Below are positions 24,716 to 33,941 of a DNA stretch of 64,000 nucleotides, in pieces (position 1 is the stretch's first letter; each line of letters starts with the position of its first letter). This DNA is from Microbispora sp. ZYX-F-249 (GTDB taxonomy: Bacteria; Actinomycetota; Actinomycetes; Streptosporangiales; Streptosporangiaceae): NCBI RefSeq assembly GCF_039649665.1, contig NZ_JBDJAW010000016.1:1-64000 (forward strand), written 5' to 3'. The notes under the pieces are model-generated. The model did no database searches and was not told where the DNA came from. It saw only the letters and a program-made list of their open reading frames with translations. The translations under genes were made by a program, and so were the position numbers.

Positions 24716-27700
24716 TCAGAACAGCCGTTCCAGGACGGCACGCGCCTCGGCCAGCAGGTCGGGGCCGCGTCGTTCGCCGTACTCGGCCTCGATGCGGGAC
24801 ATGACGCCGGGGGCGATCCGTTCGGCGTGCGCGGACAGGACCGGCCACTGCAGCGTCGGGACGAACCGGTTGTAGGCGAACCTGTCGGCGAGCACGAGCA
24901 GCCGGACCGCCTCCTCGGCGGGCAGCGCCCCCTTGCGCAGGCCCCAGATGCCCAGCCCGGCGAGCACCATCCCCATCACGGGGTAGTCCGTGTGGTGCAG
25001 CGCGAAGGCGGTCCGGACTTTGCCCCGCAACGACTCGAAGAGGTCCGCGCCGTCGTCGCCCTCGCCGTACAGAGCGAACGCCGAGAGCGCGACGACCTCG
25101 CCCAGGACGCCCCACGGCGTGACGCCGTCCCCCGCGCCCGGGACGCGCAGGTTCCGCAGCGCCTCGGCCGTCTCTCGGTGCTGCCGCAGTCCCTCGGCGA
25201 CGTCGCCGTCGGCGAGGGTCAGCTGGGCCCTGGCGGCCGCGACCGACAGGACCTGCCCGTAGGTGCCCTGGGAGGCGAGCGCCTCCAGATCGTCGACCAT
25301 CCGCGCGGCCTCGTCGCGGCGGCCCTCGGCGAGCGCCGCCATGGCGAGGGAGGCGCGGATCTGTACGGCGTCGTCCACCGCCCCGAGGCGTTCGAGCACC
25401 GGGAGCGCCTCGACGGCATGCCGGGAGGCCGACGCGGTGTCACCGAGGTGCGCGTACAGGCCGGCCAGTTGCGTGTGCAGCACCGCCTGGTGCCAGGGAC
25501 CGCCGTCATCGGCGACGAGTTCGAGGGCGGCTCGGGCCGCTTCGATCGCGCCGACCGGGTCGCCGACGTTCTCCCGGCCGTGGCTCAGCCAGTGCAGCGC
25601 GATGCGGCGGATCATCGGGTCGGGATCGGCGGTCAGCTTGTCCAGGCCGCGCTCGGGATCCGACGCCGCTGTGAGCAGGGCGGTCACCGCCGCCCGGAGG
25701 GCGGGGTTCGCCGAGCCGGCGCCCAGCCCGGACAGGAGCCGCGCCAGCGTCCCGGACTCCTCCAGCGGGACGATCATGGTGTTGAACAGCGCGATGCTCA
25801 GGGCCGCCCGGGTCCGGTCGAGGAGCCGGGGTGGCGGCGTCCAGCCAGTCAGGGCGGACGCGACGGCGGGGGTGAGAACGATGCTGCGCGGATGGTCTCC
25901 GCTGATCGACCAGAAGCCGCCCAGAGCCGAGAACAGCAGCACGACGGCCTCCGGGTCGGGGTCGGCGAGGGCCTCGCGCAGGATGTCGGAGAGGTTCGTC
26001 TCCTCCGCACGCAGCCGGTCCATCGCGTCGACCTGCTCCGGCGAGTACAGCCGGGCGCCGTGCCGGTCGGCGTGACCGAGGGCCCACGCGCGTACGGCGG
26101 CCCGCGCCTCGTCGGTCTCGCCGGCCGAGTCCAGCCGCATCCGGCCGAACTCCCGCACCGTCTCGAGCATGCGGTACCGGACGGTCCCGGCCGTTTCCAC
26201 GACGGTGAGAAGGGACTGCTCCACGAGCTCCTCGACGTCGCCCAGAGCGCCGTCGCCGAGCACCTCCTCCGCGGCGTCGAGGGCGAAGCCGTCCGGGAAG
26301 GCCGAGAGGCGGCGCAGGGCCCGGCGCTCCCGCTCGCCCAGCAGGTTCCAGGACCAGTCGATCACCGCCAGCAGCGTCTGGTGGCGGGAGGGCGCGCTCC
26401 GGTCGCCGCCGCGCAGCAGCGAGAACCTGTCCTCCAGCCGCCGGGCGATCTCGGCCGGTGACATCACCCGCACCTTCGCCGCGGCCAGTTCGATGGCGAG
26501 CGGCAGGCCGTCCAGGCGGGTCACGACGGCGCGTACGTCATCCTCGTCGAGGTGCACACCGGGCCGGGCCGCGGTCGCGCGGTCGCGGAACAGCTCGATC
26601 GCGTCGGCGGTGCCCAGCTGGGGCAGCGGATAGACGCGTTCGGCGGCGATCGCCAGCGGCGAGCGCGTCGTGGTGAGGACGCGCAGCTCCCGCGTGGTCG
26701 CGGCCAGATAGGCGACCAGGTCGGCGACCGCCTCCACCAGATGCTCGCAGTTGTCGAGCACCAGCAGCGTCGGGGCCGGATCGAGCTGCTGGGCGATCCG
26801 GGCCCGGATGTCGGCGCGCTGCCGCGGGGTGAGCGTGCGGCGTCCGGTCACCGAGTCGCGGACGCCGAGCACCGACCCGACCTCGCCGACCAGGTCCTCG
26901 GGCGCGGTCACGCCGACCAGCTCGACGAAGTGCACCACCGGCTGCGGGGCCTCCCGGGCGACGGCATGGGCGAGCCGGGTCTTGCCGAGCCCGCCCGGGC
27001 CGAGGATCGAGACCACCCGGGAGGTGGCGAGCAGGGCCCGTACCCGCCGGAGGTCGTCGTCGCGGCCGAGCAGCGGGGTCGTGTCGAAACGCACGCCGGC
27101 GCGCACGGGATTGTCGAGGGCCAGGAGCTCACGATGGACCCGCCGCAGCTCCGGGCCGACGTCGGCGCCGACCCGGTCGCGCAGGTCCGACCGGTAACGC
27201 TCGAACCGGTCCAGCGCGGCGCCCGTTCCGCGTACCGTCGCCTCGCTGTGCAGGAGATCGGCGAGCAGTCCCTCGTCCTCGGGGCGGACGCGCACGGCCT
27301 CCTCGAGCTCGGGCAGGGCGATGTCGTGGTCGCCGCTGCGGCTCCGGGCCCGGGCGAGCACGACCCGCGCGGCCGCCAGGTCGCGTGCCGCGCGCCCGCG
27401 CACCTCGGCCAGCGGGCCGCCGCCGTCCGGCGGCAGCGCTCCGACGCCCAGCGCGAGAGCCTCCTTGGCCGCCACGGCCGCGGCGGCCGGGTCCTCGGAG
27501 AGCAGCGCCCGCGCCCGCTCCGTCAGACCATGCAGCCGGCCGGCGTCGACCCGGTCGGGCGGGACGTCGAGCCGGTAGCCGCCCCCCTCCGTTACCAGCG
27601 CCTCCGGCCCCACGACCGTCCTGGTCCGGGACACCAGGACCTGCAGCGCCTTGGCCGGATTGGCCGGTTCGTCGTCCCCCCACACCTGCGCGACGAGGCG

Positions 27701-27820
27701 GTCCGCGCTCACGGTCCGGGAAGCGGACGCCAGGGCCGCGAGCAGTGCCCGAGCCCTCTCGCCGACCACCGGCTGCCCCCGCCACCGCACCCCGGCGAGC
27801 AGGCTCAGGTCGATCGGCAT
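24716..27820 (-). CDS. AfsR/SARP-like regulator: BTAD, NB-ARC ATPase and TPR repeats
   Basis: The 1034-residue protein has an OmpR-like winged helix at about 1-90 (ARALLAALASASRTVSADRLVAQVWGDD). A bacterial transcriptional activation domain occupies about 95-240. An NB-ARC/STAND ATPase follows, with P-loop GPGGLGKTRLAH near residue 275, LLVLDNCEHL as Walker B and the GLPLAIELAA motif. A long helical, TPR-like C-terminal half completes it. Such regulators integrate a signal through the ATPase and activate promoters. The convergent Drr-type exporter is a possible target, but position alone does not show this. Confidence 0.88.
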   Translation of the reverse strand: MPIDLSLLAGVRWRGQPVVGERARALLAALASASRTVSADRLVAQVWGDDEPANPAKALQVLVSRTRTVVGPEALVTEGGGYRLDVPPDRVDAGRLHGLTERARALLSEDPAAAAVAAKEALALGVGALPPDGGGPLAEVRGRAARDLAAARVVLARARSRSGDHDIALPELEEAVRVRPEDEGLLADLLHSEATVRGTGAALDRFERYRSDLRDRVGADVGPELRRVHRELLALDNPVRAGVRFDTTPLLGRDDDLRRVRALLATSRVVSILGPGGLGKTRLAHAVAREAPQPVVHFVELVGVTAPEDLVGEVGSVLGVRDSVTGRRTLTPRQRADIRARIAQQLDPAPTLLVLDNCEHLVEAVADLVAYLAATTRELRVLTTTRSPLAIAAERVYPLPQLGTADAIELFRDRATAARPGVHLDEDDVRAVVTRLDGLPLAIELAAAKVRVMSPAEIARRLEDRFSLLRGGDRSAPSRHQTLLAVIDWSWNLLGERERRALRRLSAFPDGFALDAAEEVLGDGALGDVEELVEQSLLTVVETAGTVRYRMLETVREFGRMRLDSAGETDEARAAVRAWALGHADRHGARLYSPEQVDAMDRLRAEETNLSDILREALADPDPEAVVLLFSALGGFWSISGDHPRSIVLTPAVASALTGWTPPPRLLDRTRAALSIALFNTMIVPLEESGTLARLLSGLGAGSANPALRAAVTALLTAASDPERGLDKLTADPDPMIRRIALHWLSHGRENVGDPVGAIEAARAALELVADDGGPWHQAVLHTQLAGLYAHLGDTASASRHAVEALPVLERLGAVDDAVQIRASLAMAALAEGRRDEAARMVDDLEALASQGTYGQVLSVAAARAQLTLADGDVAEGLRQHRETAEALRNLRVPGAGDGVTPWGVLGEVVALSAFALYGEGDDGADLFESLRGKVRTAFALHHTDYPVMGMVLAGLGIWGLRKGALPAEEAVRLLVLADRFAYNRFVPTLQWPVLSAHAERIAPGVMSRIEAEYGERRGPDLLAEARAVLERLF

Positions 27821-27970
27821 GGCGCCAGTCTAGGCTTCACCGGGCCGTCCGCCCGTTCTCGTTTTCGGTCCCGCACCCCGGCCGGCGACGGCGGCGGTTC
27901 TCGGATGTGACGCCAGGAGAGGCAGCGGGGCGGAAGCGCAACGATCTGGAGGCGGGACCACTGTGAGCGG

Positions 27971-28774
27971 ATGATGTCTGCCATGCGGGCTTCGCTCCCA
28001 TTCCGGGGGACGGCGCTGCCGGGACTGGCCGCCCTCCCCGTCATCGTCACGCTGGTCGCCGACGGTTCTACTGTCCGCGGCGTGACCGTGGTGGAGGCCC
28101 TCCGCGCGGGCGTGATGCTGCTGGCGGGAGCGTGGGCGGGCGGCCGGCCCCAAAGCCGCGGTATCGGGCGAATCCTCTTGTTCGGCGGACTGCTGGGCGT
28201 GGCAGGGCTGGTGTGCCGGCTGCCGGGCCTCGTCATCGCGTCCGACGGACTGGCCGCGAGCTGGAACTCGTGGCTGCACTACTGGATCTGGGTGCCGCAG
28301 GTCATGACGCCGCTGCTGCTCGCGACCGCGATCTTCCCGGACGGGCGCCCGGCGCTGCCGATCGCCGCGAAGGTCTCGGTGTTCGCCGTCGCGGCGGCGT
28401 CGCTCACCGCCGCGACCTACAACTGGCCGCGCAGCGACGGCGGCGCCGGCGGCAACCCGGCGTCGTTGCCGCCGCGCCTCGGCGACCCGCTGATGGTGAT
28501 CACGCTCGCCGCCGTCCTCGTGGCGATCGTCCTGGTGCTCGCCTCCCTGGCCGTCCGGTGGAAGAGGGGCGAGGCGGCCGTCCGGCGGTCCCTGCTCTAT
28601 CCGCTCGCGGCGCTTCTCCTCGGCATCGCGTACGAACTGCTGCGCCCCGTGGTGCCCGAGGCGCCCGGCGACACGTGGGAGGTGTTCCTCCCGATCTACT
28701 GCGCCGTCCTGGCCCTCGCCGTACGCCCTCCTGGTCGCCGGCGACTACACAGCATCGGGCGCGGGGGCGCGTGA
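27971..28774 (+). CDS. Multi-pass membrane protein, probably a truncated sensor-kinase N-terminus
   Basis: The 267-residue product has six or seven hydrophobic segments. Its central part (WNSWLHYWIWVPQVMTPLLLATAIFPDGR) and the following helices (VRRSLLYPLAALLLGIAYELLRP) resemble the membrane half of actinobacterial histidine kinases. In such kinases the last helix continues into a coiled linker and HisKA domain. Here the frame runs into a basic tail (RPPGRRRLHSIGRGGA) and stops, so the kinase part is missing. It is either a decayed kinase or a stand-alone membrane protein. Confidence 0.55.
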   Translation: MMSAMRASLPFRGTALPGLAALPVIVTLVADGSTVRGVTVVEALRAGVMLLAGAWAGGRPQSRGIGRILLFGGLLGVAGLVCRLPGLVIASDGLAASWNSWLHYWIWVPQVMTPLLLATAIFPDGRPALPIAAKVSVFAVAAASLTAATYNWPRSDGGAGGNPASLPPRLGDPLMVITLAAVLVAIVLVLASLAVRWKRGEAAVRRSLLYPLAALLLGIAYELLRPVVPEAPGDTWEVFLPIYCAVLALAVRPPGRRRLHSIGRGGA

Positions 28775-28881
28775 CCATTTCGCGGACGAGCGATTCGCGG
28801 GAAACCGGGGGAGGCCTCACTGTCGATCCGGCCGTCTGCCGTTCGTGTAGAGGGTGAACCCGACTATGAAGGAGACGCGGA

Positions 28882-29466
28882 ATGGGCAAGGTCGTCGCGA
28901 TCGAGCACCTGACACTCGACGGCGTCATGCAGGCACCGGGGCACCCCGACGAGGACCTCCGGGACGGATTCCGGCACGGGGGATGGGCCACCCGGCGCCA
29001 GGACCCCGCCATGCAGGAGGCGATGGGCGCCCGGATGACGGACGCCTGGTCCCTGCTCGCCGGCCGGACCACCTACGAGCGTTTCGCGGACTACTGGCCC
29101 GCACAGGAGCCGAACCCGTTCACCGACGCGCTCAACCGCGTACAGAAGTACGTCGCATCCACCACGCTGACCGAGCCGCTGACCTGGCAGAACTCCACCC
29201 TGCTCAAGGGCGGCGCCGCGGACGCGGTGCCCGGTCTGAAAGAGGAACTGGCCGGCAACCTCGTCGTGTTCGGGAGCGGAGTGCTGGTGAGGTCGCTGCT
29301 GCCGCACCGCCTGGTCGACGAGCTCGTCCTCCTGATCCACCCGGTGGTGCTGGGCTCGGGGCGCCGGCTGTTCGACGAGACCTCGCCGGAGTCCTTCGAA
29401 CTCGTCGACTCCACGACGACCCGGACCGGTGTCGTCATCGCCACCTACCGACCTGGCGGCGGATGA
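28882..29466 (+). CDS. Dihydrofolate-reductase-like (RibD C-terminal) family protein
   Basis: The 194-residue protein starts at ATG 28882 behind GAAGGAG. It shows the fold's landmarks: VVAIEHLTLDGVMQAPG at the N terminus, WSLLAGRTTYERFADYWP, NLVVFGSGVLVRSLLPHRLVDEL and LIHPVVLGSGRRLF. These stand-alone proteins are NADPH-dependent reductases by homology, usually of unknown substrate, and are common near regulators in actinomycetes. Confidence 0.88.
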   Translation: MGKVVAIEHLTLDGVMQAPGHPDEDLRDGFRHGGWATRRQDPAMQEAMGARMTDAWSLLAGRTTYERFADYWPAQEPNPFTDALNRVQKYVASTTLTEPLTWQNSTLLKGGAADAVPGLKEELAGNLVVFGSGVLVRSLLPHRLVDELVLLIHPVVLGSGRRLFDETSPESFELVDSTTTRTGVVIATYRPGGG

Positions 29467-29512
29467 GGGAAAAGATGAGTCGGCGAGGAGACGGGCCCCT
29501 ACCGCGCTGCCG

Positions 29513-30415
29513 TCAGGTCCGGCTGGTGACGAGCCGGCGGGCGCTCTCTCCGGCAGCCTGGACGATCCGGTCTCGTGCGGCGCGGGGTCCGGCCGGCAGG
29601 AGAGCGGTCAGATCGGTGCCGTGAGCCTCCAGGCGTCCGGCGCCGATGTTGGAGAAGATCGAGAGCGTGTGGGTGATCTGGTACGGCTCCAGGCCGCTGC
29701 CGGCCAGTGCCTCGCGTGCGACGGACAGGGGGATCGGCCGGTAACAGACCGGGCGGTTCAGGGCGTCGCTCAACACCTCGGCGACGTCCTGACCGCCGAT
29801 CGCGTCCACGCCCTCCAGTTCGTAGGTCTTGCCCGCGTGCCGGCCGCGGTGGCCTGCGGCGAGGTCGCGCTGGGTCTCCGCCGCGACCCGGGCGGCGACC
29901 TCGGCCAGGTCCTCCTTCGCCACGACGGACACCCGCCCCGCGCCGAACGCGGCGGCGAAGACGCCGGTCTCGGCGGCCGATGCGGCGGCGGCCGCGGCGA
30001 GCCCGGCCGGAACCTCGGCGTACAGACCGTTGCGCAGGATCGTCACATCGAACGAGGCCGCGGCGAGGCGCGCTTCGGTCCAGCGGTGCGGCAGCGCGAT
30101 CGTCAGCAGGTCGCCCGACCTCGCCAGGCTGGTGTAGACGACGTGCCGGACACCCGCGGCCTCGGCCGCGTCCACGACCGCGCCATGGCGGGCCAGCACG
30201 ACGTCGTCCTCGGCGTATCCGGCCGAGACGAACACCAGGACGTCCACGCCTCGCAAGCCCTCGGCAAGTGAGGCCGGGTCGTCGAAGTCGATCCGGCGTG
30301 CGGCCGCCCCGTCGCCCGAGCGGGTGCCGCCGGCCACGTCAAGGCCGTCCTGCGCGGACAGACCACGGAAGATCAGGCCGCCGAGCCCGCCGGAGATGCC
30401 GGTGACGAGAATCAT
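29513..30415 (-). CDS. NmrA-like NAD(P)-binding oxidoreductase/isomerase
   Basis: The 300-residue atypical SDR has MILVTGISGGLGGLIF as the nucleotide-binding lead, VDVLVFVSAGYAEDDVV and HVVYTSLARSG in place of the classical catalytic Tyr region. Members of this NmrA/QOR2-like group sense or reduce quinones. It is divergent from an HxlR-type repressor 82 bp away, the usual arrangement for quinone-responsive oxidoreductases, so control by that regulator is likely. Confidence 0.87.
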   Translation of the reverse strand: MILVTGISGGLGGLIFRGLSAQDGLDVAGGTRSGDGAAARRIDFDDPASLAEGLRGVDVLVFVSAGYAEDDVVLARHGAVVDAAEAAGVRHVVYTSLARSGDLLTIALPHRWTEARLAAASFDVTILRNGLYAEVPAGLAAAAAASAAETGVFAAAFGAGRVSVVAKEDLAEVAARVAAETQRDLAAGHRGRHAGKTYELEGVDAIGGQDVAEVLSDALNRPVCYRPIPLSVAREALAGSGLEPYQITHTLSIFSNIGAGRLEAHGTDLTALLPAGPRAARDRIVQAAGESARRLVTSRT

Positions 30416-30497
30416 TCGAAGCTCCTCGATGTTGGTGCAGGCTGGAACAGCACCCGATCATCCGCGCCGCACCGCGGCATCGTAAGGAGGCACTTTC

Positions 30498-30905
30498 GTG
30501 TCAGTCACGAACACGGCGGTAATCCCACAGGCCGACGGCCCTGTTCCCACCGGACCGTGTGGTGATGACGACTGTGGGATCCGTGATGTGCTCGACCGGC
30601 TCGGTGATCGGTGGACCGTACTGGTGCTGGTCGAGCTGTCCAAGGGAACACGCCGCTTCCGGGAGCTGGAGCGGGCGATTCCCGGTATCTCGCAGCGGAT
30701 GCTCACGCTGACGACCAAACGGCTGTGCCGCGACGGGCTGGTCGAACGGACCGTCTACCCGACCATCCCGCCGCAGACCGACTATCGGCTCACGCCGATG
30801 GGGAAGAGCCTGGCGGACATGGTGTTCGCCCTGGCCGACTGGTCCCGCGATCACAAGGATGCCGTCGCCGCGGCCCGCAGCCGCTGGGATCGGGAGCACG
30901 CGTGA
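30498..30905 (+). CDS. HxlR-family transcriptional regulator
   Basis: The 135-residue winged-helix protein starts at GTG 30498 behind a strong TAAGGAGG site. The diagnostic pattern is CGIRDVLDRLGDRWTVLVLVELSKGTRRF followed by RELERAIPGISQRMLTLTTKRL, and DYRLTPMGKSL in the wing. The Cys preceding the HTH is often redox-active in this family. It is divergent from the NmrA-like oxidoreductase and is its likely regulator. Confidence 0.92.
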   Translation: MSVTNTAVIPQADGPVPTGPCGDDDCGIRDVLDRLGDRWTVLVLVELSKGTRRFRELERAIPGISQRMLTLTTKRLCRDGLVERTVYPTIPPQTDYRLTPMGKSLADMVFALADWSRDHKDAVAAARSRWDREHA

Positions 30906-30939
30906 GTCACTTGAAGCGATGCCGTCCTGAGCCGGGCCG

Positions 30940-32016
30940 ATGAACTCCGTGTCCGGCCCATCCTCCGGGCCCGGATGCCGGCCTCGGCCGGCCCGTCGAG
31001 TTCGTGTCGCGATCTTGCTGATCACGTGCCTCGGTCCGCTCGCGCTGACGGGCTGCACCCTGGACGAGCCACCGTCGCTGCCGCCCGCCGGTGTCTACGA
31101 GCATGAGGCGGCGGGTGAGGACTCGCAGGCCGAGGAGGCTCCGACCGACGGTACGGCAGGGGCTCTCACCCGGCCGTTGCGGAAAGCCGGTTGGTTCTGC
31201 GCGCGAGTACGAGCCAACGCGGACGGCCGTGCCGTATGGTGCCGGATCGCTCGCCGCGACGAGGCGGAGACGGTCTATCCGCAGGTAGCGCAGTTCCTGC
31301 TCGACCGCGACGACCGGCTCGCCTGGGCATGGTTCCCGTCCACCGAGGCGGACCATGAGAATCAGGTTGCCGCGGCCGCGGCGCCGGCGCTGACCGCGAT
31401 CTGGCCCGACGCCGGTGATCGCGTGCGACAGGAGATCGACGACTTCGATCGCGATGTCAAGACACGTGCGACGCGACGAAGTGACGACATTCCCCGGACG
31501 GGGTGGCGGGACACGCACGCGGACTACAGCTACGACGGGCACACCGGGCTGATCGTCACCGCCCGGGGCGCCTCCGTGCGGCGCTGGCCGTTCGGCTCCG
31601 AGCACTACGCGACCACGATGAGCTCCGCCGTCGATGATCTCCTGGTTGGTGGTTACGACTGCTTCTATCCACCTCAGCAGAGCTGCAACCGGCCCCAGTC
31701 GAACGGCTACTTCCGGGTCGCCCTCCGCGGTGATCGGATCGTCTCGGCCCAGTTCGGCATCGGCAGCCTGATCGAGTCGGGCCGGCAACGACACCTGCTC
31801 AGCGAGGAGTTCCCGCACGGCCTCACCTTCCTTACCGAGGCCGTCCGCCGTCCGGTCACCGAGCGCATCGAACAGTCCCGGCGGTCCGGCACCGGCTTCG
31901 CCGGCATCGTGGCCGGAACGGTCGTGATCATCGACGCACGGCGGGGCGCCGCGGAGGGAGATGATCTCGTGGCGTACTTCGACATCCAGATCGGCGTACC
32001 GCTGGCCGCGACCTGA
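30940..32016 (+). CDS. Putative lipoprotein of unknown function
   Basis: The 358-residue protein has a long basic lead, a hydrophobic segment and lipobox LTGC near residue 39, followed by an acidic, low-complexity linker (EAAGEDSQAEEAPTDG). The mature part shows no recognised family. It has several conserved-looking Cys residues (GWFCARV, VWCRIA, YDCFY, SCNRP) that could form disulphides outside the membrane. It starts 34 bp after the HxlR gene. Confidence 0.65.
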   Translation: MNSVSGPSSGPGCRPRPARRVRVAILLITCLGPLALTGCTLDEPPSLPPAGVYEHEAAGEDSQAEEAPTDGTAGALTRPLRKAGWFCARVRANADGRAVWCRIARRDEAETVYPQVAQFLLDRDDRLAWAWFPSTEADHENQVAAAAAPALTAIWPDAGDRVRQEIDDFDRDVKTRATRRSDDIPRTGWRDTHADYSYDGHTGLIVTARGASVRRWPFGSEHYATTMSSAVDDLLVGGYDCFYPPQQSCNRPQSNGYFRVALRGDRIVSAQFGIGSLIESGRQRHLLSEEFPHGLTFLTEAVRRPVTERIEQSRRSGTGFAGIVAGTVVIIDARRGAAEGDDLVAYFDIQIGVPLAAT

Positions 32017-32053
32017 TCGCGCAGGCCGGCTTGGGCTCGCCCGTTACCGGGCC

Positions 32054-32434
32054 CTACTGGTCCTGGTTCTTGTCCGCCTGACGCTGCTGCTCGCGGTAGG
32101 CCCGGCGCTGCTCCTCGGCCCGCTCCCGGCAGCGACGGAGGAACTCCTCGTCGTCGTCGGGGTTGGAGGGGACGAATCGGCCCGGCCGGTCGTACTCGGG
32201 GAAGCGCCCGGTGTTGCCCTTGTAGGGCAGTCCGCCGGGCCGCATCACGCCCTGCGGCCGGCCGAGGAGCAGCCACAGGATCGATCCGACCTCGGGGAGG
32301 AACAGGACGATCATGATCCACAACCCCTTGGGCAGGTTGCGGCAGTCCTCCTCCGCCGTGACGATCACGTCGAACAGGCAGAAGATCCATAAGGCGAGCA
32401 GAACCAGACCGAACCCGCCGTAGATGAGGGGCAT
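32054..32434 (-). CDS. PLD nuclease N-terminal-like (PLDc_N) membrane protein
   Basis: The 126-residue protein has two membrane helices at about 5-25 and 40-60, with the PLDc_N pattern LWIFCLFDVIVTAEEDCRNLPKGLWIMIVLFLPEVGSILWLLLGRP. A charged, glutamine-rich tail follows (REQQRQADKNQDQ). Despite the name, no phospholipase domain is present; stand-alone members are small membrane proteins of unknown function. It is convergent with the lipoprotein gene. Confidence 0.85.
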   Translation of the reverse strand: MPLIYGGFGLVLLALWIFCLFDVIVTAEEDCRNLPKGLWIMIVLFLPEVGSILWLLLGRPQGVMRPGGLPYKGNTGRFPEYDRPGRFVPSNPDDDEEFLRRCRERAEEQRRAYREQQRQADKNQDQ

Positions 32435-32655
32435 TTCGGAATCCTCCCAGTGTGAGACGCGCAGAGCGTAGTGGATCCGATCTTCGTCTGACGCGGCTTT
32501 CCCGGTATGGAAGCTTTTCCGATACGGCTGCGCGATTCACCCTCAGCGCGTAGTGCTCACCAACCCGGGCGCATCCCCTGTTTCGGCACGCACGCGATCA
32601 GGGTCGCTCACGGCTTAGATGCATCGGCGCACATAGGCGGGCACGATGGCGGGGT

Positions 32656-32880
32656 GTCGGACTTGGTGTGGGATGAAGTGAGGAGTTTCTTCGATCCGAA
32701 CTCGATGGGAACGCTGCCGGATGTATGGGTTTCGAGTGCCCACGTCTTCGTGTTTGGCCCGCCCCAGGGGTACTTGCGATCTTCCGGTTCCTGTCGGATG
32801 ACGTGATCGACTTTGACGTCGATCTGCGGGAGTTGCAGGGACAGGGACGGCTGGACAACCATGGTCGCCCCCTCGTCGCC
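32656..32880 (+). pseudogene. Broken small accessory gene (two frames)
   Basis: The first part reads VSDLVWDEVRSFFDPNSMGTLPDV in one frame. After a disrupted middle, the next frame reads LRVWPAPGVLAIFRFLSDDVIDFDVDLRELQGQ, ending in random residues. I recognise these two pieces as ends of one actinomycete hypothetical family of about 130 residues, so the middle appears deleted and the frame shifted. It lies in a 560-bp stretch (32435-32993) that holds no other gene. Confidence 0.5.
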
Positions 32881-32993
32881 CTGCTCGATGACACGCTTAC
32901 GGCACGCCGAGCGCAGTCCTGGTCAGGGGCTCCATCTTGTCGGCCCTCTGTCCTACGGTGTGCCAATACGAGGTTGTCCTGGCGATCGGAGTG

Positions 32994-33872
32994 ATGAGCA
33001 TGGGGCTGACGACGCCCCCGGCACCCTTTGATGTAGCGGCCGTCTTCCCTGAGCTGGAAGGCCGGCGCAGGACGACCGTCCGGTTGCATCCGCGCCGCGG
33101 TGCGCCGACCATCACGGATAGTTCTATGGGCGGGCCGTTGTTGTGGCCGGCCGATGAACCCTGGCCCATCTGCCCAGCGCCTGAGACGCATGATCCCCCG
33201 GAAGGGTTTGATCCGCTACCGCTGGTTCCAGTGCTTCAGCTCTTCGTCGGCGATGTCCCGGAGCTGCCGTTTCCCGACGACACCGATACTTTTCAATTGC
33301 TGTGGTGTCCGGTCGATCACGAGCCGTTCTTTCAGCCTCACCCGGTCGTACGCTGGCGTAAGGCGACGGCAGCCGGGTCTCTCCTCACCGAGGTCCCCGA
33401 ACCCCATGCCGACAGCGAGGAGTTGTATCTGCCTGCCGCGTGCGTGTTGTCGCCGGAGCGAGTGGGGGAGTATCCGGCCGGATGGGAACTGTCCCCTGAG
33501 CTCAGGGCTCGCATCCGGGACTGGGAGGAGAATTTCCCGAACCCCGATGGCTGGGAGTACTTCTCCCACCTGTCAGTGGCTCCGGGAAGCAAGGTCGGGG
33601 GGTGGATCGACTGGATCCAGGATCCGGTCAAGGTCGAGTGCAGCCGCGGCCATGAGATGGAGCACCTGTTGACGGTCGCAAGCTGGGAGCACAACGTCCA
33701 CTCCCGCAAGAGATGGACACCTTTGGAAGAGCAGCACCTGCTACGTCGCCATCAAGTCCCGGAGCTTCAGGAACCCGCAGACATCATGCTCGGCGACGCA
33801 GGGTCGATGTACCTCTTCGTCTGCTTGGCGTGCCCGGAGCGTCCGGTGGAGATGGTCGGCCAGTGCTCGTAG
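32994..33872 (+). CDS. DUF1963-like hypothetical protein
   Basis: About 292 residues; the start is uncertain between ATG 32994 and ATG 33000. An early MGGPLLWPADEPWPICP, then VPVLQLFVGDVPELPFPDDTDTFQLLWCPVDHEP and GSKVGGWIDWIQDPV, are features of the DUF1963/YwqG-type family often found near toxin-immunity genes. Cys residues near the end (FVCLACPERP) may bind metal. Function unknown. Confidence 0.7.
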   Translation: MSMGLTTPPAPFDVAAVFPELEGRRRTTVRLHPRRGAPTITDSSMGGPLLWPADEPWPICPAPETHDPPEGFDPLPLVPVLQLFVGDVPELPFPDDTDTFQLLWCPVDHEPFFQPHPVVRWRKATAAGSLLTEVPEPHADSEELYLPAACVLSPERVGEYPAGWELSPELRARIRDWEENFPNPDGWEYFSHLSVAPGSKVGGWIDWIQDPVKVECSRGHEMEHLLTVASWEHNVHSRKRWTPLEEQHLLRRHQVPELQEPADIMLGDAGSMYLFVCLACPERPVEMVGQCS

Positions 33873-33941
33873 CCCCGCCGGTATGCGCGTCACGCGCGCT
33901 TGCGCCTTGTCCGGTCCACTCGAAGGCGGGAGGCTGGCGAC

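Noticed and set aside
32548-32580. Possible trace of the zinc-ribbon/rep junction (CAGCGCGTAGTGCTCACCAACC)
   Set aside because: Only short, gapped similarity to 50494-50522; too little to call a further element remnant.
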